This document shows, piece after piece, positions 26,979-36,327 of a stretch of 64,000 nucleotides of DNA (the stretch's first letter is position 1; each line of letters opens with the position of its first letter). Both the position numbers and the translations under genes were made by a program. The notes beneath the pieces were generated by a model. That model had not been told where the DNA came from, made no database searches, and saw only the letters and a program-made list of their open reading frames with translations. The stretch comes from Plumapathes pennacea (Eukaryota; Cnidaria; Anthozoa; Antipatharia; Myriopathidae): NCBI GenBank assembly GCA_964036295.1, contig OZ038468.1:5576501-5640500 (forward strand), given 5' to 3'.

Positions 26979-29881
26979 TTACTGCCTCTTTTCTGACAAC
27001 TCTTTCACCACATCACTCAAATGCTCATCAAAAAACATGTCTGACACTTTGTAGTCTGACATAAATGCATCCACGCGGCGATTCAGTTGATGAAACAGTT
27101 CCCTTGAAGCACCCCACGTAGTGGGGAAATCCTGAAGTAATGCAGCATCTTCAGAACCTTTGGGGGGAGGGTCAGGCACTTGACACGCAATCACATCATA
27201 CATGGCTGCCTAAGTGACGGGGGGTGGGTCGCAACGTGTTTCCCGCTGCCACATGCGAATCAAATCTGCTGGGGGCGCAATGGTTAAAATACTGTTAGTT
27301 ATTGTCACATCAAGATGGTGCTGTTCCATCACTTCATTCCACATCATCTCCATACTGGCCAGATTCAGTTCATTCAAAATCTGAAACGCATGCTCGCTCC
27401 AGACAGAACGCATGGATTGAGTGCATGCGTCATGCAACCTCCAGGAAGAAGAACGACAACCCAAACAGGCACTGCGACAAAAACGAACAATAGTTGCTCA
27501 CATTTCTTCCAAGATAATTCCCCAAAAGCAATGCATCAAGGGTGGAATGGCGCGACTCCGAATTATTTGCTGGCGCAATGTGCGGCGACGATCCCGACTC
27601 TCGCTCAACTCTAGCGACTTCTTCTTCGCAGCCTCGTCCAACCCCCGATGCCAGTCTTCATAGGCCTTGCTGGGTTTTTCTTTCTTTTCTTTTTTCCATT
27701 CTTCGTAGTCCTCGGTAGCCATACGGGCGATGATGTCTTTTTCTGGGGGTTTCACTACAGGCTTTCCATCATTCAAAAAGATCTCCAATTGCTCTTTCTT
27801 GTAATCCATCTCATGGTACCCCTCCAACAATTCCTCCACGGTTTTGTCTTTCCACATTTTGATATCTCTTAGATTCTTTTCCATCACTTCGATTTCCTCT
27901 CGGATGATTTGACACCATTTCTTGCTACTCTCCACTTGCTGTTTTGTCTTCTCTGACTCAATCATATCTGTTGCATTCAAGATCTCTTCCAGAATGGCAC
28001 ACACATCTTGCACAACATCCAGACCCGTTCTTTTTTTTTCTGGTGATGGAGGGGGAGGGGGAGGGGGTGTTGGAATGGCTTCCAGTGCTGCCACGGCTTC
28101 TTCGACGCTTTCGTAGGTGGATGTGGTTCGATGTGCTAACTCCTGAAAAGCTCTCGACATGGAAAAGAGGGTTGTCTGGCTAGTGGACATGTACACATTG
28201 TACTCATCCACGGTACCCGTAAAGGTGATTTCCTCCAGCAAATCCGTACTCAGATCTGAATATTCCCCATAATACATCATATAGGGTGGTGACTCCATGA
28301 TTATCTGTCGAATCTTCTTTTGAATCTCCTTTCGAATCTCCTTGTCATCGGTGCTGGACAGAAAATCTCTTGCCATCACCAGTTCCTGTAGATCAACAGG
28401 ATACAACTTTTGGTACGCAACCGTGGCCATTTTTCGAAAATACTTCTTTGTCGTGAACGTGAAATAATACACGCTCTCGTCGTCGGACCCCTTGAGAATC
28501 ATTTCCAAAAACTCTTTGGGAATATCCTCATAATCGCCAAACACACCGCGGAATTGTGATTTCCACTAGGTGGTTTCCTCGGGGGTGGCATCTCGGCTGT
28601 GCAACACTTCACATCCTGGCTCACCATCGGGACATACAGTGTTCACATACAGTTTGCGCGTTCCGTTGATGTCTTCGTACTGGATTCTTTCTTGATCCTT
28701 TTCACTGCGCATCCATTTCTTGCGCTTCGCATGAATCTGCTTTTCAGATAGCGCTCGAAAGCCTATCCCTTTCATGGGCTCCACTTTATTCTTTTTTCTC
28801 AGTTTAGGCATCTCCTCCTTCTCCCGCTCTTTAACTTTGGCCAACGACACATTGTACCAATCACCCTCACCAGGCGCATTCAATTCGGGGGGGTACACTT
28901 CTTGTCCGTTGATCACATTCGCGCGACGAAATGGGTCGTGCGTCAAATCGGGCGTGTGAGGATCCACATAGGCAATCTTCACCCACCGCCTCCGCTTCTG
29001 ACTCGGGCACTAAGGCTGAATAAGGATAAGGATAAGGATCATCGCAAGGACGATCGCGTAATTCCGGAGGCTGACACGTTTTCCCGTTCAACACGTTGTA
29101 CCGCTCCCATCGCATTATGGGCGTTATGCTACTCGCAGGACCAATGGTCGAGAACGGAAAGCGATTGAACCACTCCGGTTTGTCTTCGAACAACTCGCGA
29201 ATCACCACAATCTCTTTCAACAGTTTGTGATACCGTTCGCAGGGATGCAAAGTGCGCCAGAATGAAATAGGCCCCGTCTCTGAATACGGTTCTTCATTGT
29301 ACCACTGAGGACTTTGCCGTAGATCAGGGTCACTGGGGGGTACTTTCAGCCAAGCCGCTGCACGCTTCTTCATTTCATTTTCATAATATCCAACACCTAA
29401 AGGCGGGCTAGGACCAAAGGGGGCTAAAATACTGATCTTCAAGGCGTGATTATTTCTTCGGTAATTTTCCTGGGGTGCTCTTAACCACGAAGGCGCCACT
29501 TGTACCAGGGCATATATTTGCATGGATCATTGAACGAAGATAGGCTTGTATAAGGATCACTAAACACACCTTTCGACGTCTCAATCAGATCACCGGTCAT
29601 GCCATGCATTCGTTTTCCTTCGGACTTGTAGACCCAGGGCCAGTCGTCATACCAGGAGACGCTTCTCTTTTTGTAGACGAGCATGTCAATCGGTATAACT
29701 TTTCCAAGAGGGGGCCATCACTGGCTCCGGCAACGCCGGATATCTTCTTCTCCACCTTTTTCTTCTTTCCCGCTGCTTTCTTTGTTGACTTTTTCGCCGC
29801 CGACCCATTTGGCATTTTTCGTTTACGCGGTGTCTTATTCAAAGGAATAAAATCACTCGCATCCAGCATCGCCTGAGCCAT
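26979..29881 (-). pseudogene. Very large minus-strand gene of unknown function, multiply broken
   Basis: One long coding region can be followed from the ATG at 29881 to 26979, close to 960 codons. The start is Lys-rich (KKSTKKAAGKKKKVEKK). The middle has a loosely repeated motif (R..N.I/LNG..C/VYPPEL) at about 28880-28930 and 29040-29110. Then come long helical charged segments, an eight-proline run near 28050 and a Leu-rich end. Breaks are frame changes near 29690, 29500 and 28985, then in-frame stops at 28566-28568 (TAG), 27498-27500 (TGA) and 27210-27212 (TAG), after each of which the same frame resumes. It could be two or three genes rather than one. It reads from the divergent promoter at 29882-30140. 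I recognise no domain; a large structural or tegument-like protein is only a guess. Confidence 0.55.
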
Positions 29882-30140
29882 GTCACTGAATAATTTTTTC
29901 TTTTGTAGCATCGCGCTTTTTAAGATATTTTTCCAAGGGATTCGTCAGCATGTTGTTTATTTTTATCGCCCCACGTGGGATGACGTCACCTAGTACCACG
30001 TGCATCATCCCACGTGGGGGTCAATGTCAACAACAACGGAAAAACCTATATACATCATCCCACGTGGTGCAACCTATTTTTAGCGGGAAAAACCCTATAT
30101 AAATCGCGTTTTTTCTACTTTTTTCCACATCGCGCCGCTG
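29882..30140. promoter_or_regulatory. Divergent promoter: three CCCACGTGG boxes plus a perfect CRE
   Basis: CCCACGTGGG at 29970-29979 is followed at once by TGACGTCA at 29981-29988. More copies lie at 30009-30018 and 30059-30067, each within CATCATCCCACGTGG, plus CCACGTGC near 29996. TATATAAA at 30096-30103 serves the plus-strand gene. The region separates the large minus-strand gene from 30171. Confidence 0.75.
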
Positions 30141-30170
30141 ATGTTTTTTCTCTCCACTGCTTTCATCACT

Positions 30171-30793
30171 ATGACCAATTCTAAACCTCGCACCGTATTT
30201 CCAAAATACACTCAAAACTCTTTCATTCGTTACAAACCCTGTGATGAAGATTGGAAAAAAATCTATGACTGGATCAACGAACAATATCACAACTGATACA
30301 CAGAAAGGGACCAAGAAGAGCATGAACAAGAACAAAACGAAGCGCAACAAAAAGAGTTTGAACGAACTCTCTTGGAAGAAGCGATCGTCGCTCTCAACTT
30401 TGTTCCCCAAAAAAGCTTATTGCAGACCGCCAGCCAACGCAGCTTCGTCCTCTTCGACGCCATTGCCAAGTACGTGATGCACAATGAGCAAAGCAGCGAA
30501 TGTTGCCCAGACTTTCATACGGCCTCAACTCGAGCTTGGACCAAAGAATTAGTGTGTGGCGCCATTGACTACCCTCATTGGCATGAAGTCTACACACGGA
30601 TGAAAACCAAGTGGGCGAATATGGAACGAAAAGAACTGCCAAAACGAAAGGTGCTAGCGACCAAAACGCCTATCTCATCGAACAGCGGTGGAAACAGCTA
30701 GAAGAAACCTTGTTCAAAGAAACACTGGAAGAACTGAACTTGACCACCACCACTACCACTCTGTATGTAACTACATTTGTAAAGAAATCATAA
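30171..30793 (+). pseudogene. Helical hypothetical protein with stop and frameshift
   Basis: ATGs at 30141 and 30171 share one frame, and TATATAAA at 30096 favours 30171 or both. The frame has WKKIYDWINEQ, meets TGA at 30294-30296, continues with a Glu/Gln-rich helix and conserved-looking Trp/His segments (YPHWHEVYTRMKTKW), and changes frame near 30645 to end at 30793 with LIEQRWKQLEE. About 205 codons are involved. It is the first gene of the accessory end. Family unknown. Confidence 0.5.
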
Positions 30794-30846
30794 ATAAAAA
30801 CATTTTTTTACTTTTATTCTCATTCGACATCTATCTTTCGGCGAGC

Positions 30847-30951
30847 ATGTTGTATTTTCTTAAATGTGACCGCTACGATACCTACATAGCTGAATACGCT
30901 GAATACAACGCTGAATACAAGTATCAAGTAGAAAGCGTCGTGGTCGGGTAA
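30847..30951 (+). CDS. Possible short Tyr/Glu-rich exon or peptide
   Basis: An ATG at 30847 opens 34 codons with a repeated AEY motif and ends in GGGTAAG, where the stop TAA lies within a GTAAGTT donor-like site. It may be a first exon rather than a full gene. Weak. Confidence 0.3.
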   Translation: MLYFLKCDRYDTYIAEYAEYNAEYKYQVESVVVG

Positions 30952-30961
30952 GTTAAAAACC

Positions 30962-31219
30962 ATGAATTTTAGACAAGAAATGAAAATAGCGCGTCAAAAC
31001 ATTGCAGACCGTCACCAACAATTTCAAGACTACATGGCCACACATCACCCCAAATATTCCTACAGTTGGAATTATCTCACTCCACAAAGCAAACAAGGCT
31101 TTATTGAAGACCGGCGGCGGGAACTTATCAAGACTTACTCCCCACGCATGCAAGAACTGATATTTTATTATATGACAAGCGAAAAACAACAACAAGAAAT
31201 GGCCACACTATACCGCTAA
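30962..31219 (+). CDS. Small helical hypothetical protein, 85 residues
   Basis: The intact frame starts MNFRQEMKIARQN, is rich in Gln, Arg and Tyr, and has no transmembrane segment. It sits ten bases after the preceding short frame. Function unknown. Confidence 0.45.
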   Translation: MNFRQEMKIARQNIADRHQQFQDYMATHHPKYSYSWNYLTPQSKQGFIEDRRRELIKTYSPRMQELIFYYMTSEKQQQEMATLYR

Positions 31220-31262
31220 GCTGAACACAATGTGCGCTGTGCATTTGATGGTGTTGTTATAA

Positions 31263-31412
31263 AAGCAAAAGAAGAAGCAAAAGAAACAGAGTGACGGAAG
31301 CCTCTGGATTACCAAAGCAGAGCAAGAAAGGCGAGAAAAAGAACAACAAAGACAATTTGATAACAGTTTCTTTGGTCGCTTTCTTCACAAGGCATTCGAT
31401 AAACAAAAATAA
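31263..31412 (+). CDS. Possible charged peptide after a TATA-like site
   Basis: The frame without an ATG contains LWITKAEQERREKEQQ and NSFFGRFLHKAF, ending at 31410-31412 next to AATAAAA. TTATAAAAG lies directly before it. It could be a terminal exon. Weak. Confidence 0.25.
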   Translation, partial: KQKKKQKKQSDGSLWITKAEQERREKEQQRQFDNSFFGRFLHKAFDKQK

Positions 31413-31501
31413 AACATGTAAAAACATTGAACAATAAAAAATCTTTATTTCAAAACATGGTGTTTTTAAAATACACTTTTAACACCGCTTTTTCAAAAAG
31501 T

Positions 31502-32235
31502 TCAAAGTTCCTGACACGGAATGTCATAGCGAAGAACCACATCACTATTAAGCAACATAGATGGATCGCATTCACCTCGCATACCCGCATTATTACAAGG
31601 CCAATCCTTCTTGTCCCAGCCCTTGTCGAATATCTCCACGGCTTTTCGCCACCGCATCCATTCCGCCACTTGCTGCAATTGTGCATTGAAATCCGTCCGC
31701 AGAAACAGTTTGCGAATGAAAATGGTCGCACCGGCTCCGGCAAGCGCATCAGCCAAATCTTGAACTCGCTTATGGACTCAGACTCGAACTTTTGCCAGGC
31801 CTCGCTGCGACAAAAGAGAATCAGCAATGACTCGTGACCGGTAATCGGTGGCTGTGTTGGTGATGGTATCTTGACGAGCGGTAGTAATGATCCGAGAATT
31901 CGACGCCGCTTTCTAGTTGACTTCTTCTGGGTTACATTCTGTAGCTTCTTAAACGCCGCCAATGCTGCATCCAATGAGTCAAAGGTTCCAAGCGACTCGA
32001 CTGAACCATTCTTGACAGGAATCGTTTTGTTCGGACCCACTCGCAACTGTACATAACCCGGCGGAGTTATTACAGTTTTCTTCGTACCATTCTGCATCTT
32101 CTGCATATTCTGCGTATTCTTCATCTTTTGAAATGCGGCCAATGCTGCATCGCGAGAGCTGAACTTTTGACCATTGTTCGGAACAAAAAAGACATACAGA
32201 AACAGCGCAACTACGAGCAGCACAATCGACTTCAT
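31502..32235 (-). pseudogene. Signal-anchored membrane protein with AALAAF repeats, frameshifted
   Basis: From the ATG at 32235 (another in frame at 32253) the product begins MKSIVLLVVALFLYVFF, a signal peptide or type II anchor. Two related motifs follow, DAALAAFQKMKN and DAALAAFKKLQN, then a basic KRKRRR patch. Near 31760 the frame changes by one base, and a Trp/Cys-bearing C-terminal domain (WDKKDWPC, then GECDPSMLL) runs to 31502. Total length is about 245 residues. It reads away from the CACGTG promoter at 32254-32425. A virus-encoded membrane or secreted protein is likely; no family is recognised. Confidence 0.55.
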
Positions 32236-32253
32236 TTTCGTGTATGCATTCAT

Positions 32254-32425
32254 TCTCCCCCGCTTCCTGTTTTTATAAACAAATCAACACAACTATTTTT
32301 ATCTTTGCTTACGTCACCCCACGTGGGATACCAACGTGATGGCATCCCACGTGGGGGTGACGAATCATTTTTCAATTATAAATAGTGTTTCACTTTTTAA
32401 TATTTTTCACTCAAGCATAACAACT
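32254..32425. promoter_or_regulatory. Divergent promoter with paired CCCACGTGGG and TGACG sites
   Basis: TTACGTCA at 32309-32316, CCCACGTGGG at 32318-32327 and 32346-32355, and TGACGAAT at 32358-32365 form a near-symmetrical array. TATAAATA follows at 32377-32384. It stands between the membrane-protein gene and the FAM72-like gene. Confidence 0.75.
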
Positions 32426-32478
32426 ATGGCAAACATATGCCTTCATGATTGGCAGACTATACCAGACCACAAAAACTG

Positions 32479-33153
32479 ATGCGAATAAGCGCATGGAACA
32501 ATCAAGAAAAACTCGTTAAAAGACGGGGTTACGGTCCTATTCAAGCTGGCATTGACTGGCAAGTTTTTCGAGACGAAGCCGTCGTGGTTATTTGCTGCAA
32601 AACCTGCGAGCATGTTTTGAGCGTGAAAGGTTTACGCGATCAACACTGGGCCATGTCCACACACGATCGTTATAACTGTCAACCGTGGTACTACACCTCT
32701 AGCATGCCTCTAAAAAAGTAGGTTTTTATTTTACCATTTTTCAATTCATTGTTTTCATCTACTTACATTATTTTTATTTTTATTTTTTGTTTCAGTTCCG
32801 TACAACTTACAGGTGATTGGCAGTGGGGTCCAAACTGCTATTGTGTGATTCAAAACATCCAATGCACCAACTGCAACCACTACGTAGGCTACAACGTTCG
32901 CATGCCTTGTTTCGAATGTCTTGAAACCACGCACAGCGGCAATCAATGGATCTTTCACCCGGACTCAGTCGTAGCCATTCCCCGTACCCGACGTGACTCT
33001 ACCACTCTAACTCACGGGCTACACCATTGCATCGTCGATTCAGAACAAGAAACCGAGGACATCAAGCGTGACATTCAAGCACAATTAAAGGCACCCCGCG
33101 ACTCTGCCACTCTCGTTGGACGGCTAAGACAACTAAAAGAAACCGAAGTTTAA
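32479..33153 (+). CDS. FAM72-like zinc-binding protein, spliced
   Basis: Exon 1 runs to 32717 and exon 2 from 32796 to 33153, joined in phase 2 (GTAGGT donor, TTTGTTTCAG acceptor). The product has the order of motifs of animal FAM72 proteins: ICCKTC then VLS, a TG, CYCVIQNIQCTNC, VGYNV, PCFEC and W-x-FH. FAM72A binds nuclear uracil-DNA glycosylase UNG2 and promotes its loss, so a viral copy could lower uracil repair; that is inference. The cysteine pattern is complete and the Trp before FH is kept. The start is uncertain: an ATG at 32426 lies in another frame and stops quickly, so 32479 is chosen. TATAAATA at 32377 precedes both. Host capture is likely. Confidence 0.7.
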
Positions 33154-33170
33154 CTTCATTTACCCTCATC

Positions 33171-33932
33171 ATGTCAGTCGTGGCGGACGTGCTAAACTTT
33201 GAAGCGTCTATTGAATTTGGCATCACAGGGCAGCATTTAGCTGACCAAATTCAAGCTTTGATGTCTGAAAAAATAGCTCCCAAATCGTATTGTCATGATG
33301 ATAGAATGACAGATTTCCTCCATCACATCCAAGATACAGAAGAAAAAACCACACGTCTTCATGATCTCCTGCTGGCTTATAAATTTCTTCGACAAGAGTT
33401 CTTCCACGACAAACAGTACGATTTTGTAGTATAACCGCCACTGATGACACCTGACTTCATCTGCGAAGTGCATTCCCGTATTTTTGGTAACAATCACCCC
33501 AGCCAATTCAGTCCATACGTACGCTGCACTACCTTTGGCGGAAAAGAGTACACCTACTCATCCCCCAAAGAAATTAAACATCAGCTGGAAACACTCTGTG
33601 ATCGCTTCAATGATCTCCACGAATTTATTCTCCTAACACTCTACGAATCCTCCAAACTCTGTGCCTGGTTCATCTATAAACTCCTGGACATTCACCCCTT
33701 CGGCGATGGCAATGGTCGTCTCGCCAGACTTCTAACCAGCCACATTCTCCAACATGTCATCAAAGCTCCCTTCCCTATCTCCATCCTAGGATCCTCAGAT
33801 AACTTCACTGAAACTCTGGTCGACGCGCGAAGCTGCAATGGTGAACCCAAAACCCTGACCACTCTACTCCTCCGTTCTGCTCTTGATGCCTTGAAAACCT
33901 ACAAACAATGCATTTCAACATGCAGTCAATAA
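33171..33932 (+). pseudogene. Fic-domain protein (AMPylator type) with in-frame stop
   Basis: The catalytic motif HPFGDGNGRLAR (33692-33727) matches the Fic signature HxFx(D/E)GNGRxxR in full. Fic enzymes transfer AMP from ATP to hydroxyl side chains. Upstream, TYSSP resembles the target-binding flap, and the N-terminal ASIEFG near 33207 resembles the inhibitory helix (IEG type), with its Glu kept. TAA at 33432-33434 splits the frame, and an ATG at 33444 in the same frame could still give the catalytic half. That product would lack the inhibitory segment. AATAAA overlaps the final stop. A virus-borne Fic would probably modify host signalling or stress proteins; the target is unknown. Confidence 0.82.
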
Positions 33933-34040
33933 AACACGTTATTTCATATCAATTGTTTTTCTTAATTGTATTTTCATCTTGCTGTCATTAAAAGCACGTT
34001 ATTTCATATCTATTGTTTTTCTTAATTGTATTTCATCTTA
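33931..34040. repeat. Tandem duplication of a unit of about 59 bp after the Fic gene
   Basis: CACGTTATTTCATATC(A/T)ATTG, then TTTTTCTTAATTGTATTT, occurs twice in direct order (from 33931 and from 33990). The first copy contains the Fic gene's AATAAA. Confidence 0.85.
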
Positions 34041-34225
34041 CTTCCGGTCAACCCTTCTCCCCACCCTCCCCTACCCCTCAATTCCCCTCCTACAGTGACA
34101 AAATTCACCCCACCCCCACCCCCTCAGTTCCCGTTTTTAGGGTGACAAAAACCATCCCCAGGGGGTGGGGGTAAGGCATCTCATTAGTATGCAAAGTGGG
34201 GCATTTTCCGGACACCATACTACTA
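34041..34225. other. Probable right edge of element 2, C-rich
   Basis: The sequence is pyrimidine-rich (CCCCACCCCC) and has no coding frame. I could not find its inverted copy near 5 kb, so the terminal inverted repeat expected of a Polinton is not shown. Confidence 0.35.
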
Positions 34226-34614
34226 ATAGGGTCCAAAATCGCAAATTTTGGGGTCTTTACCCAGTACGTCCAATCAAAGCAATCGAACGGGCCTTGTGTA
34301 TGAAGCTGTCATTTTCAACCGCCAACACATTCAGACCTTTGTTTAATTCCTCACACCGCGTTTTCCAAACATGTATCCGGAAGTACACTGTTTTGGCACC
34401 GAGTAAGAACAGACACTATACACCAACATTTTCCGGGTTTTGTTCAAGATTATGTTGTTAGATCACTACATCCCTGAAAAATAAGGGAAGGAACCCTAAC
34501 CCTAATTATCGCGACTATATACCATCTGTAAAAAAACACAGCTCTAAAAATCTGGTAAAAAGTTCTAAATAATGCAGCCTTCCGCATTTTGCTGTAAGGA
34601 TGGGCAATCTGCTG
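34226..34614 (-). repeat. Dispersed repeat, inverted partner of 60448-60837
   Basis: About 390 bases match 60448-60837 in opposite orientation with few differences. The repeat contains two telomere-like CCCTAA units. Coding-like stretches inside it are shared by both copies but carry no known domain. Confidence 0.9.
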
Positions 34615-34858
34615 TCTGCTTCCAATGTCCACAAATTTCTTTGCATCACACCGCAAATGAGTTTACTGTTCTCTGTCTGCCAGATTATCCCGCAAGCTGG
34701 AAATTTGGGGGTGTGGTTAACAATAACTTTGTTTTTATAACGCCGATTACACTGCGTTTGGGTCGCAGTAGGAAATCTAGACCATGACTTTGACGTTGGG
34801 CACATAGCAAACTTCCGCTCTTTTCGTGATGGGGAATGTGTGTGCAACTAGGAGAGAG

Positions 34859-35126
34859 CTACAATCAAATGCAAAAGTAGTTGAGACACTGTGCATATTT
34901 TGAGCAATTTATCGGCTTTTAAGTTTTGTTCATTTCGGCCCCCCCTCCCCCCGTCTCAATGTTGTTCGGGCCTGAAATCTCGTTGTGCGATATCGGATAC
35001 TCAACATTGAAACGGGGGAGGGGGGGAAAGATGTTGTCAAACGAAATCCAGATGAGAGTGAGGGAATTGAAGAGAAGATTGGGTCTTTTTTTGCGAGTGT
35101 CTCAACCATTTTGCATTTGATTGTAG
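34859..35126. mobile_element. Short inverted-repeat element (MITE-like), about 270 bp
   Basis: CTACAATCAAATGCAAAA followed by AGTTGAGACACT at the left is repeated inverted at the right end (AGTGTCTCAACC, then TTTGCATTTGATTGTAG). A second inner inverted pair, CCCCCGTCTCAATGTTG and CAACATTGAAACGGGGG, lies within it. Confidence 0.75.
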
Positions 35127-35253
35127 ATTGAGTCGGCTTTTGAAAGCTGCCAAACAAGGATCAAATTAAAGATCTTTGCCGATCACTGAAAGCTGGGGTT
35201 CCAGCGAATGCCTGCCCAAGGCTTTGCACGAAGCGGTGAGGCACGGTCATTTA

Positions 35254-36003
35254 CAGTGGCTGTGGTCACATTACAAAGTTAAATCACGATTTAGCAGTGC
35301 TTAATCGCGATTTAACCAAAATCTGTGTGTGACCGTAAAAACTGCCCAGTGGGAGACCGCACTGTTTAATGTTGTAAAGTGATATCGAAAGGGGCTTAGT
35401 TAAAAGAAATAACTCTCCTTCTAAATCATCTCAAAAGTACAATTTAAAAGGTGATTTATTTAACTCTTGTTGCATGAACCAATCGCATGCTTGATCGAAT
35501 TGCCGACGTCAGCCCCCGTATTGATCGTAATCATGCATCACAACTCACTTTTATCAGTTCCCGCACTTTTTTCGCAACTTCTCTCAAGATGTCCAATCGA
35601 CCTCCGTTTAACTTTAACGTTCCAGCAGATTCGGAAAGCACTATGATGTGCAAGCCAACAATGAGCCTTCTCCTCCGTTGTCTCTGGAGCATGAACATCC
35701 TGATTCTTTTCAGTCGTATGGATTGGGCTTTCCGTATTAATTTTTTAGCAAAACAAGGCAAAGAGACCAATGATAACGTTTGCAAAGGCCATAGTTTTTA
35801 CAACTCCAAAGTTCAGATGCTGCCCTTTCAAAACGTGTTATTTCATTTATCTAATCGGATTAGGAAGTTAGCTGTCATGTTTGATACATTCAGGAGAGCA
35901 CGAATGCCGCCTCTTCTAAATCACGATTTATCTTGCGGTTTCCTTAATCAAGATTTAGGGTGCGAAATCATGATTTAGCTTTCTAGTGTGACCACAGCCA
36001 GTG
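35254..36003. mobile_element. Non-autonomous DNA transposon (about 750 bp)
   Basis: The ends are inverted: CAGTGGCTGTGGTCACATTA at 35254 and the reverse of CACTGGCTGTGGTCACACTA ending near 36003, continuing as TAAATCA(C/T)GATTT. The GTGGTCACA termini resemble those of the element at 39431-40219. Internal frames show no intact transposase. Confidence 0.75.
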
Positions 36004-36327
36004 TATCAAGATCCCTCAGGCCGGAAATTCGATTGAGTGGTTAAATAACATCGGTTTACACAATAATCAACTGCAGGCAATTTAAAAGGCATTCCGTCAC
36101 AACCTCGCAGTCAACACTTCCTAGTGTCCGCTTTTAGGGGTACAGTATTTTTTAACCATTTTTGTGCTAAAAAAGTGTCCACCTCACAATGGTGTCCGCT
36201 TTGAGGGAAAGAAAGTGGTAACCAAGTTAACACAATAATGGCGCCTGTGAGACGCCACAAATATTGTGATTGACGTACAGGAATACCAAATGTCCTAACT
36301 TTAGTTTAGTGAGTCAGACTGGTCGAG

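Noticed and set aside
9949-32384. CRISPR-like array from repeated CCCACGTGGG boxes
   Set aside because: The boxes are short, irregularly spaced, palindromic transcription-factor-type sites in promoters of a eukaryotic virus.
12448-33434. Alternative genetic code (TAA/TAG read as Gln) to explain in-frame stops
   Set aside because: TGA is also used, single-base frameshifts accompany the stops, and element 1 and host genes use normal stops. Decay is simpler.
35487-35978. 163-codon plus-strand frame inside the inverted-repeat element
   Set aside because: It starts and ends within a non-autonomous transposon, has no recognisable domain and overlaps an opposite-strand frame of equal quality.
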